DNA of 64,000 nt from Spinacia oleracea (Eukaryota; Streptophyta; Magnoliopsida; Caryophyllales; Amaranthaceae): contig NC_079492.1 of NCBI RefSeq assembly GCF_020520425.1, positions 108,225,157-108,289,156 of the forward strand, in the 5' to 3' direction. Below are positions 24,236 through 34,737 of the stretch, one piece after another. Under the pieces are notes generated by a model. The model ran no database searches. It was not told the DNA's origin and was given only the letters and a program-made list of their open reading frames with translations. A program made the position numbers and the translations under genes. Numbering within the stretch: position 1 is the stretch's first letter; the number at the start of each line of letters is the position of its first letter.

Positions 24236-25877
24236 TATTTAAGCAACAAAATAGTTTAAATTAGGATGGTTGGTCGGGTGGGTCATAAGGTTAGGTGAGT
24301 TGCATTCGGAACGATTGACAAAAGTATGGTTAATTTAAAACTTATTTTCCATTTTGCTTCGGTTTGAAATACCAAACTATTGTCCACGTAAGCTCGGATA
24401 AAAAAAAGTCAATTTGTTTATGAAAGCATGAGAGTGGCAAGGGTGGACACACAACACACACGCGCGCCGGTCGGCCGGGTCTGGCTTGGGCCTTGGGCCT
24501 TGGCGAATGCGGCTCGCAAGCGTGGGTGGGTTTTGTCTGGGTTATTCTTTTAGTTCAGAAGTGGTTCTTATTAATTCTAACAGTTATGAGAATTAATCAA
24601 CCCATAAAATATTGTAACTGCCCAACTACTCCACCCACTAATCGTGTAAACACTACTTCCACTACTAGCCGGATATGACTGTTACAGGCTTCTTATAAAT
24701 ACTTCTTCTTCTGTTTTCCAAAAACTCAATACACAGAAACTGTCTCTCAATTCTCTCTCTCAAACACTCTTTTGTTCTGGGCAAGTATTCTGATCTCCAA
24801 TCGAGCCTTGTGAGTGCACAAAAGTCTTGATGTCGTGTTAACCCTGGAGGACAACCGCAACCGGGGTAGTGCGGAATTGTCTTTTAGAGCAGTGGTTCGG
24901 CCACGGCGTGACAATCGTTCTAAATCGATCAACTCGTTCATCACGATATTGAGATAAGTTTATTCTAATTATATTCCAATTATATTATTGTTGCGACATT
25001 ATTCTTTTACGGTATTAAATCGCAACATTCATTGTGTTATGTTTGGGCGATTTTGTGCCGGGCTGACAGCCCATATGATGGGCCGCCGTATGCCGAGCTC
25101 TATATTTCTTTGTGCTGGTGTAAGATTACTCAGGTACGCAGACGTCGGCAATGTGTATTTCGTGGATCTCCTATGTGTTGTGCTTTTTATCATTTTCCTC
25201 GGACCTCACGTCCTCTAACAAGTGTTTCTGTCTTTGTCAGCATTTTATTTTTCTGCCACTGTTTGGCATCTTTTGCATGGATATTCGCCATCTTCTGTCG
25301 CCTTTTATTTCGTTATCTCGGATTTTTGTTTCGAAGTTTTTTTTCCTTCCTTTTTATCTACTCATCTCCCTCTACTAAAATTGAGCTGATGAAGGTTACA
25401 CTAAGCCATTTGTACCGACTTCTCCCTTCCCAAAATCTTTATAAGAACCACCTTTCCTCCCCTTGAATAAGATATTAATTATTTTCTTAGGGAAAGAATA
25501 TTAATTTCCTTACATACTAACGGTATGTTTGATACAGTCATATAGATTAGTTGGTTAGAAATGGTGTAAATAAGCATAAATTTATATGTAAATTTATAAT
25601 GTAAATAAATATTCAGTCACATGATAATACTTATTCACTTAAAATTATCTCATTTATAAATTTTCATTATCATCTATTACCATTTAAAAAATGGTACTCC
25701 GTATTAGTTAGGAACGCAAATACATTAGAAAAACTACCAAGTTTGAGATACAACCATAGATATTATGATACTTTTCTTACCAAGTACGTTGTATTTCGTG
25801 GAGTAACATTTAGTTTTATTCTCATTTCTACCATTAATTATAGGCCCCACAAACGGGCCGTAAGTTTCAATGTAATA
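24236..25877. other. Intergenic region with a promoter-like/LTR-like segment
   Basis: About 24420-24980 reads like the end of an LTR or a gene leader: TTATAAATACTTC at about 24693, then pyrimidine-rich sequence, then imperfect palindromes around CCGCAACCGGGGTAGTGCGG. I found no mate. From 25030 a GC-richer stretch has three overlapping open frames but no recognised protein. The rest is AT-rich. Confidence 0.3.
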
Positions 25878-26263
25878 CTCTCTCCGTATTATTTAAGGAA
25901 TGCACTTGGCCGGAAACAGGTATTAAGAAGAAAAATTGAATGAAATAAAATAATAAAGCAATTGGGGTTGGGTAGATATTTTAATAAGTAAACAAGTGGA
26001 GGACCATGTCATTTTGGAGGGTGGGAGGTGGGGTGAGTTTATAAAATTATTTGTTTAATAGAATGGTGGGTCATATGATAAATCTATATTATTAAAGCAG
26101 AATGTCGGCGAATGTGAGGCCTCCAAACACTCAATCATCTCTTCTCACATATGCCACGTCAATTGCCACATCATACTCCATCAAAAGGAAACCAATCAAT
26201 AACAACTTCAATCATGCACCAATTAAGCAATAAATAAGGAAAAAAGGAAAAAAAAAAGAGGAT

Positions 26264-27386
26264 AATTCAAACTACCCATAATAAGAAAATAACCATTGAC
26301 AAAAAAGGAAATAAAAAATAACATAATATAATAACTTACTATTTCGACACAAATTATTAAATTTTATGAAATAATTGAAAAATAATTTCATTCAATCTAA
26401 CACATATAATATAACGTCATTTTTTTAATTATTCATTTAACGTATAATTAATCAATTTAATAAAAAAAAAGTAGGTACTTCAGTCAAATGATTAAACCAT
26501 ACATTTTATAACTTATTATTAAAAAAATAAAATAAACATACAATCCTTTCGACTATCAAAAAAAAGTAAACATAACACCCTATGGCAAAAAGATGTAATA
26601 TTTTAAGAGAGAGTAAAAAATAAGGAGCAAGGTAAAATTACTTCATCGGTCATTTGAAGAAGATATTATTATGAGATACATGTGAGAGGATGATAGTTGT
26701 TGGCTTCGTGATACCTGGGAGATTATACGGGTAATTGTGTGGGTTATTAACTCATTCGGTCGTTGGTGGATCGGAGTGAGAATTCAAACCATCAATAATA
26801 AGAAAATAACCATTGACAAAAACGGAAATAGAAAATATTGTATTAATGAATAGAAATATATACACACCAATAAATAAGGTGGGAAATCAGGTTGTTTATC
26901 TTTTGAAAGGAAATTTGAATAACATAAATATAATGACTTACTATTTCGACACAAATTATTAAATATTATGAAATAATTGAAAAATAATTCTAATCAATCT
27001 AACACATAGAACACCATTTTTTTTAATTATTCATTTAACATATATTTAATCAATTTAATAAATAAGTAGGTACTTAGTTAAATGATTAAACCATACATTT
27101 TATAATTTATTATTAAAAAGTAGAATAAACATATAATCCTTTCAACTATCAGAAAAAAGTATACATAACACCCCCTTGCAAAAAGATGTAATATTGTAGG
27201 AGAGAGTAAAAAATAAGGAGTAAGGTAAATTAAATTACTTCATCAGTCATTTGAAAAGGATATTATTATGAGATACATGTGAGAGGATGATGGTTGTTGG
27301 CTTCGTGGTAGCTAGGAGATTTTTACGGGTGATTGTGTGGGTTACTAAGAGTGTAGCTCATTCGGTCGTTGGTGGATCGGAGTGAG
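26264..27386 (+). repeat. Large tandem duplication inside Helitron
   Basis: Copy 1 is 26264-26780 and copy 2 is 26781-27386. Both open with AATTCAAAC and AATAAGAAAATAACCATTGA, and both close with GTTGGTGGATCGGAGTGAG. Copy 2 is longer through an extra block near 26840-26910. Shared inner blocks include CTATTTCGACACAAATTATT. Confidence 0.85.
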
Positions 27387-27784
27387 ATTTTTGTCGCCGA
27401 TGGTGGGGATTTTGATTGCAGTTGGGTTGGTTAGGATATTTTTGTTGATGGTGTAAAATTCTTGATAGTTGGGTAAGATTTCTATCTTGGTGGTTGGAGG
27501 TGGAGGGTTAGGAAGGTAAATTGTTCTGGTGGATGTGGTCGTTGGATCGAGAGGTGGTGGAATAATGTGAGGTGACGTGATCGATCAAGATGGCCTTAGA
27601 GTAGAGGAAAAGAAGAGACGGGGGTGGGGAGGAAGTTTGACGGTAAGAAAGGGTAAAGGGAATGACACAAAATTTAACTAATAAACAACACATATATAAG
27701 GGAATCAACTCAATTGATTCACTTATCTTTCTTGAAAACCTTAAAACAAACGCTCATTAATCTATGTCTACATGCTAACAACTA

Positions 27785-28042
27785 CTCCATCCGTTCCACA
27801 ATGTTCCTCATGTTTACTATTCATATGGTCAAAGTTTAAAAACTTTGACCGTAATTAATAGTATGATTAAAAGTATAAATGTTAACTTGTGGGATATCAT
27901 TGGATTCGTTTCAATATAAATTTTCTAAATATCAATTTTTTATAAATTTTACTAATACGAAATTAAAATTATTAACGGTCAAAGTAGTGCATTGGAGACC
28001 GCGCATAATGGAAAAATGAGGAACATTATGGAACGGAGGGAG
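27785..28042. mobile_element. Stowaway MITE inside Helitron
   Basis: Ends CTCCATCCGTTCCACAATGT and inverted CTCCCTCCGTTCCATAATGT, with TA flanks. 258 bp. Confidence 0.88.
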
Positions 28043-29204
28043 TATATAAATAGTACATGGAGAAAAACATGAATATATTTAGGAGGAGATCATTAAAGGA
28101 AATAATGAAAATATGTGAAAAATGACTGTACACTACGAGAAAACAAATTCTAAGTACTACGGAGTATTATTTACATATACACTTAGTCAACAATATGGAA
28201 TCTCAAATAAAACATCATTCTTTATGAGGGATATATAACATCTTTTAAATAAAGAAAATATTAACACTCATTAAATAAAAGGAATATTGGTTCTAATAAT
28301 CCAACCTATTTATAAAATCAGACAAAATATATTTATAGAAAGTCACGTCTTGAATAATTATATGAAAATTAGTACCATTTCAAGTAAATATTTATTTCAT
28401 AAAAATCAACTAACATCCACAAAATTATACAATATCGCTATTGTAATCATTCTTATAAGTGTACTTCAAACTAGCTAAATACAGTCAACCAAAACTAAAA
28501 TGATATACCTATAAAAGTCAATTGATAACAATTTTTTGACAAGCTACTTTATTAGAATATGACATTTTATCTTAAGCGTCTAGCAACATTTCAATTATCT
28601 AGCATCACTAAAAAAATATTTCATAATTACTCCTTATTTATGTTATTACTACTATAATGTACAAAGGGAGTGTTTTTAAAAATCTAATGCACCATATGTT
28701 TTATTTGTTTCCTAATTTATAGAAATCCCGTGCATTAGCACGGGCCCATACTAGTTAGATGTATTATTTAAGTAGATGGTGGGGTAGGTAAGTTACTAAA
28801 TATGGCAAATGTATCTCTTAAATAAATATGGCTGAAAAAAGGTGAGTGTATCCCTTTAATAAAATACGGAGGGAGTAACAAGATTTAATATCATCTACTC
28901 TTATCATTTCTAATAGAGTATGTGAATTCAATATTTTACTTTTGCGATACTCCCTCCGTATTTAATTAAAAGATACATTTTCCATAATCGATCATATTTA
29001 ACTAAAAGATACATTTTCCATAATCGGTCGTATTTAATTAAATGATACACTTACTATTTTTGGCATATCTTACCAATTATATTAATATTTTTCTCCCTCT
29101 TATAGTTCTCACACTTACTCACATTCTCTTTTTACTACACTAACTAATTCACACACGACCATTTCTTACAATAAATAATAACTCAATACTCCACGTTAAT
29201 CTTA

Positions 29205-29824
<620 letters not shown>

Positions 29825-29911
29825 TTTTAATAAATTCAACTCACTTTCCTCTACGTGCCAATTAAATTATACTAAATACGGAGTATCTTTTAATTAAATA
29901 CGGGGGGAGTA

Positions 29912-30489
29912 TTATCAAATAAGTCATAATGACACATATTTATTTTTATTGTACACTTTTTTTTTGAAGCTATAAACCATTCTTGTGTTTCAGAATGTGG
30001 ATTAATTAAAAGCATTTTGTTCGTTATCGTGCACAAAAGAGCATGTGTTTAATACAAATATCTTTTACGGAGTACAATGCATGTTAAATTGTTAACCATA
30101 TGTTAATAGAGTCACTAGATATTATACATTACTTTGTTTGAGTTCAAAACTCATTTCATTCATTCATTCATTCACTGGCCCGACCTGCATCATTTTGTTT
30201 TTGTTACCCTAATTATTTTGGTTGCAATATCTAAAGGAATCTTACTCCCTATTATTTTAGGGACATTGGATGCTCTTAGGCTCTTAGCCTTATCTTGGGC
30301 ATTGCACGAGTGGGGAACGCTATAATCTTCTCCTATTAAGGAGTATTTCAAAACTCTACTCCCTTGTTCTTTAAAGATTATCCCATATTTGTCTCTATTT
30401 GTTTACTTATGGTTTTTAGAATGTCTCTATTGTTTACCCATATTTTACGGAGTATTTAACATTTCGTGTGGAGTAACCTTTAACTGGAA
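29912..30489. other. Intergenic AT-rich DNA
   Basis: Fragments of Stowaway-like ends (ACTCCCTATTATTTTAGGGA at about 30245) and a short CATT array near 30158. No gene recognised. Confidence 0.4.
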
Positions 30490-31354
30490 ACTTTGGTGTA
30501 AGACCGTCTTATTAAAAAGATCGTTTTGATTGCTTAATTAACTAATTGATTTAATTGTTTAACTAGTTAGTTCTAAAAAAGCTCTCGGCTCTCCCATCCT
30601 CTCTCCCTCTTTTATTTTCTAGGGTTTATTTTCTTGGCCGCCGTGTAGGCCGAAAATAATCTAATTTCTTTGGAAATTAGACTATTTCCGACCCATTTCC
30701 TTCATTTAATTCAGTTATTTTCTCTTAAATTCAATAAGTTTTCACCATATGGGCGGAGTTCGTCCTTGTTCGTTAGTCTCCCTATGGTGGAGTTAGTATT
30801 AGTATGTTTGGTTTGTCGTTCAGTTGATTTATGTAGAATTGGTTCGTTGGTAAAGTTTTATGCGGGACCGCAAAATATATCAATTTTTCGACCGTAGTTT
30901 TGATGAAGGAATCCTTTATTTGATTCAATTTGTCATGTATTTGTTAGATCTATATTTCTCTTGTAGATGCCGTATGACTCTTTATTAATGAAGTAATTAT
31001 CCTTTCAAAAAAAAAACTAGTTAGTTTTAGTGCCTAACTAATTGGTTTCATTGTTTAACTAATTAATTTCAGTTTTTAACTAACTGATTTCAATGCTTAA
31101 TTTATATGACACCAATACAGTTTTTGTGTAATACTGCCCTATAGCTTTTAATATAAGACAGTCTAACACAAAAGACCACCTTCATGTCATATAAGTTAAG
31201 TAATGAAACCAATTAGTTAGGCACTAGAACTAATTAGTTAAACAATGAAAATAATTAATTAAAATAGTACTCCGTGGTTAATTAGTTAAATAATTAAACT
31301 AATTAATTAATTAATCAAAACGGTCTTTTCGATAAAGTGGTTTTATACAGAAGT
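30490..31354. mobile_element. Foldback-type element with AT-rich arms
   Basis: The left arm ACTTTGGTGTAAGACCGTCT and the inverted right arm ACTTCTGTATAAAACCACTT continue into GATCGTTTTGATT / GACCGTTTTGATT and TTAATTAACTAATT repeats. The arms are imperfect but extend over 80 bp. It is interrupted by the retro-insertion 30573-31014. No target duplication was resolved. Confidence 0.55.
30573..31014 (+). mobile_element. Short polyadenylated retro-insertion (LINE derivative or retrocopy)
   Basis: A 12 bp duplication AACTAGTTAGTT lies at 30561-30572 and 31015-31026, and the insert ends TTATCCTTTC followed by about 10 A, the signature of target-primed reverse transcription. The 5' part (TCTCTCCCTCTTTTATTTTC, then TTGGCCGCCG) looks like a transcript leader. 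The 3' part (TTTATTAATGAAGT) looks like a LINE-type 3' UTR. It has no reverse transcriptase, so it depended on another element. Confidence 0.65.
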
Positions 31355-31390
31355 TATTCTCACCCCATCTCTGTTTTCAGTTCTCAAATA

Positions 31391-31980
31391 CCCCCTCTGT
31401 ATTTATTTAAGGGATACACTTGTCTTTTTCGGCCGTATTTAATTAAGAGATACACTTGCTATTTTTAGTAATTTATCAACCCCACGATCTAATTAAATAA
31501 TCTATCTAATACTTCCTCCGTCTTTTAATACTCGCAACGTTTGGACTTTTGCCACTATTCATATAATCTACTTTGACTATTCGTAGTGTTTTTTGTATAA
31601 GATAAAACATAGTCATGTGAAATCTTGTTAGATTCGTCTCAATGTGTACTTTCAAAATATCAACTTTTTATAATTTTTGCATAAAGAGATTTTAAGATAT
31701 AAATGATCAAAGTTGTGCATTGGCATGCGTGAAACTAACAAACGTTGCGAGTATTAAAAGACGGAGGAAGTATATCTTATATCCCACCACCATATTAAAC
31801 AAATAATTTCAGAACTACACCCACCCCCACCCCGCTAAAATAACATGGGCCCCACTTGCTTTACTTACTAAAATATCTACCCCAACCCTACTTATTTTAT
31901 TACTCCGTACTTTATTTCATTCAATTATTCTTCTTAAAACCCGTGTTCGACCAAGTGTATCCCCTAAATAAATAGGGAGA
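31391..31980. mobile_element. Stowaway MITE (outer) split by another
   Basis: Left CCCCCTCTGTATTTATTTAA and inverted right TCTCCCTATTTATTTAGGGG, both running into GATACACTTG. TA on both sides. It contains 31512-31770. Confidence 0.7.
31512..31770. mobile_element. Stowaway MITE (inner)
   Basis: Ends CTTCCTCCGTCTTTTAATAC with an exact inverted copy and TA flanks. Arms extend over TCGCAACGTTTG. 259 bp. Same family as 23993-24233. Confidence 0.9.
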
Positions 31981-32050
31981 TATTATATACTTTATCAACC
32001 CATAAGCCCACTTCATAAGTATGAATATATTAATAAAGTACATTTTACTA

Positions 32051-32373
32051 CTCCATCCGTCACAAAATCATAGTCATGTTTTTCAAATCGGGTGTCCTCA
32101 AAATTATAGTCTTGTTTTTAATTTTTGGTTATTAAGGTCCCAACTTTCTCATGTACTATATTAATTAAATTTTTTTGAAAACCCCAATCATGTACTATAT
32201 TCCATTTTTCTATGTACTATATTATCTTTCTCGTGTATTTTATTCTATTTTTCCATGCAACACAATCATTATTTTTACTTTATTTCACTTTTTAATGTAC
32301 TACTCCGTATATTTAATTTTCTTAAAACCTGTATTTTTTGTCAAACAAGACTATAAATAAGGGACGCAGGAAG
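32051..32373. mobile_element. Stowaway MITE
   Basis: Ends CTCCATCCGTCACAAAATCA and inverted CTTCCTGCGTCCCTTATTTA, both leading to ATAGTC.TGTTT. TA flanks. 323 bp. Confidence 0.8.
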
Positions 32374-32375
32374 TA

Positions 32376-33448
32376 TATGAGATAATATTGTAGAGGCGGG
32401 GGGGGGGAGTATTTCCTTTCATATTGGGTTATGTTCCAAAATGTTGCCGAATCTTTTCTGTGGGATTGTGTCATTGGGTGAGTCGTCTAACCCCATTTGC
32501 CATAGTTTAATTAATTTGTTTGGGTTCCCGTTCCCCTAGTTAGGTGCCAAGCTCTTGTCGGAAAGCTTCAAAATTCAATGCCCATTGTTCTTTTGAACTT
32601 ATAGAATTACTCAAACAAGCAACTTCCCTTTCAAAGTGTTTTAAAAGTGGCTTCTTTATTGTACGGAGTATTTACGAAGGTGAACACAAATAATGTTGGC
32701 CGATTCGCCTGTTTATCATACTTAGTTTCTTGAATTAGTCCATTTTTGTTACTTTGTCTTTTGGTCTTTCTCGTTGTCCTTTTCCAATGGAATGATCTTA
32801 TCCCTTTCCTAGAAATTAGACCAATGATTTACAAAACTTAGTTGTAAAAAACTCAAAAATATACTCAATCAAGTTCAGTTGAATATTAAATAAATACTTA
32901 GTCATGTTCAGTAGTTTAGAATTTCATCATTACTTAATTCAACATGAAGCGAGTTGCTCAATGTGTCGTTTTAGTTTGGATTATATCTTTGCGACCAGAA
33001 TAGGGAGGAATGGTAAGAGATTTCAACTACAAACACGTACGTGAAACACCTCACTTGAATTGATAAGATTAAAACTTAAAAACTCTAGAATAAAAAAGTA
33101 GTCTGAATAAAGCCTTTAAAATTTAGCCAAGCCTTGCTAAAGTTTTGATTACTTGCCTAAATGATGATGCTACGTAACCTGAAATTTGCAGTGAACTTTT
33201 TTCTTTTTGGATCAACTCAGAACAAGCTTTTATCATTTCTTTTACCTGTGTCTGTGTCTGTGTCTGTGTCATTCACATGTGTTATGTGTAAGCAATTTTA
33301 GAAAACAAAAGAGGACTTATTCTAGAAAACCGAGCAAGGTTATTTCAGTCCTTTTTCAAATTCATACAGAGTTACCAGTATACCACTTGAAATTATGATT
33401 TTTACAATTTTACCATGTCCTCGGTCCTCCTAGCTGTAAAATTCGTTT
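32376..33448. other. Upstream region of the thaumatin-like gene
   Basis: AT-rich promoter-side DNA with a G run at 32399-32407 and a short TCTGTG array at about 33246-33269. No gene recognised. Confidence 0.45.
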
Positions 33449-33457
33449 CTATAAATA
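33449..33457 (+). promoter_or_regulatory. TATA box of the thaumatin-like gene
   Basis: CTATAAATA lies about 35-40 bases before the chosen ATG (33490), implying a very short 5' leader. This is also why the upstream in-frame ATG at 33415 is not used. Confidence 0.7.
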
Positions 33458-33489
33458 CCACCCCCAAAGCAGTTGATGTAAACCACAAA

Positions 33490-34236
33490 ATGGCACTTAT
33501 CCCTTCCTTCTCTCTTCTGTCCTTTCTAGCCATCCTGACCTTAGCCCAAGCCCAGTCCGAACTCTTCCTTACTGTGGTTAACAACTGCCCATTCACAATA
33601 TGGCCTGCAGTCCTCCCTAACCACGGTTTCCCAGTCCTAGAAAAGGGGGGTTTTCCGCTCAACTCCCTAACCCACCGCTCCTTCCCTGTCCCTAACACTC
33701 ATTGGGCCGGTCGTATCTGGGCCAGGACTGGTTGTACTTACTCTAATGGGAGGTTCAGTTGTGCATCCGGTGACTGCGGTGGCCGCCTTGAATGCAATGG
33801 CTTAGGCGGACAAATCCCTGCCACCTTAGCCCAGTTTAGCATCCACCACGGCAACAGGGATCACTCCGCCTATGGAGTCAGCCTTGTTGATGGGTTCAAC
33901 CTTCCGATGACTATTACCCCTCATCAAGGCAAGGGAGTTTGCCCTGTGGTTGGGTGTAAGCCTAACTTGTTACAGGCCTGCCCTGAGCCTTTGAAGTTTA
34001 GAGGCCCACATGGTAATGGGCCTGTTGTGGGCTGTAAGAGTGGATGTGCAGCCTTTAACACTGATGAACTTTGCTGTAGGAATCATTTTAATAGCCCACA
34101 AACTTGTCATGAGTCATCTTACTCTCAGTACTTCAAGCATTCTTGTCCATCTACTGCTACTTATGCTCATGACACACCTTCCCTCATGCATGACTGTGCT
34201 GCCCCACGTGAGCTCAAAGTTATTTTCTGCCATTAA
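33490..34236 (+). CDS. Thaumatin-like protein (PR-5 family), secreted
   Basis: A single uninterrupted frame of 248 residues. The first 22 or so (MALIPSFSLLSFLAILTLAQ) form a signal peptide. The mature part starts with LFLTVVNNCPFTIWPAV, the usual TLP opening, and carries 16 cysteines, as expected for eight disulfides. The family signature appears at residues 87-102 (GRFSCASGDCGG...C, with Ser where Thr is usual). VSLVDGFNLPM and the C-terminal VIFC are conserved. Of the acidic-cleft residues known as REDDD, Arg75 (GRIW) and Asp134 (VDGF) are present, but Glu is Gln115 (LAQF) and the first Asp is Gly129 (YGVS). The antifungal or beta-glucan-binding role typical of PR-5 may therefore be altered. 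Length is normal (about 22-25 kDa class). Thaumatin itself is a sweet protein, and nothing here suggests that property. The start at 33490 is preferred over 33415 because of the TATA position and signal peptide. Confidence 0.93.
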   Translation: MALIPSFSLLSFLAILTLAQAQSELFLTVVNNCPFTIWPAVLPNHGFPVLEKGGFPLNSLTHRSFPVPNTHWAGRIWARTGCTYSNGRFSCASGDCGGRLECNGLGGQIPATLAQFSIHHGNRDHSAYGVSLVDGFNLPMTITPHQGKGVCPVVGCKPNLLQACPEPLKFRGPHGNGPVVGCKSGCAAFNTDELCCRNHFNSPQTCHESSYSQYFKHSCPSTATYAHDTPSLMHDCAAPRELKVIFCH

Positions 34237-34728
34237 AATTTAGGAGGGGAGAGAGAGAGAATTATGAACATTGTAGTGTGCCCTTTTCTATTGTTTATGT
34301 TGTTGTACTCGTATGTTAATTTGATGTCTAACGTCTGGATAATCAATGGACAATTTAGTCTTTTGCTTTGATATCTAATTTCATTTCGTGTTACCCTTTC
34401 TTAAGTTTTGTACTTTTGTTTGTGTGCTAGACAGCTAATAACCGAAGAATGTTCATTTTCGTTACGTGGTCGTCTTGTAATTTGAAATCAAATGTGACTT
34501 TGATAATCCACTTTGAACTAGTACTACCACGTAAATACGTAGTATAATGTTAAAAATAAAATTCAAACACAAAGGTAAAGAACTAAAGATGGTATTGGTC
34601 TGAGCCGGCTCGACGGCGTGGATCACCATATTCTGGAAAAATTCGATAAGAGACTAAAACAGGTTAGTTTGAGTAAATTTGGGCCTAGCTACAACGGCCC
34701 AGCCCGAGAACACACGGACTTTAACCTT
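34237..34728. other. 3' flank of the thaumatin-like gene
   Basis: A GA-repeat (34247-34260) lies just after the stop. At about 34586 begins a block CTAAAGATGGTATTGGTCTG, with GC-rich GGCCCAGCCCGAG near 34700, resembling a degraded copy of the hAT MITE at 15615. No clean ends. Confidence 0.35.
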
Positions 34729-34737
34729 ACCTAAACC

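Larger units (their letters stand above)
26083..28754 (+). mobile_element. Non-autonomous Helitron, 2.7 kb
   Basis: Begins TCTATATTATTAAAGC and ends with the perfect 7 bp stem hairpin CCCGTGC-ATTA-GCACGGG followed by CCCATACTAG. It is inserted between A (26082) and T (28755), inside a MITE. It has no Rep/helicase ORF. The interior holds a tandem duplication (26264-27386) and a Stowaway (27785-28042). Confidence 0.9.
25878..28875. mobile_element. Stowaway MITE split by a Helitron
   Basis: Left end CTCTCTCCGTATTATTTAAG, right end AAAATACGGAGGGAG, with TA at 25876-25877 and 28876-28877. Its two halves (25878-26082 and 28755-28875) flank the Helitron and together make a normal MITE of about 330 bp. 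Confidence 0.85.

Noticed and set aside
24988..25466. Three overlapping frames in a GC-richer stretch
   Set aside because: No conserved motif, no splice-supported structure.
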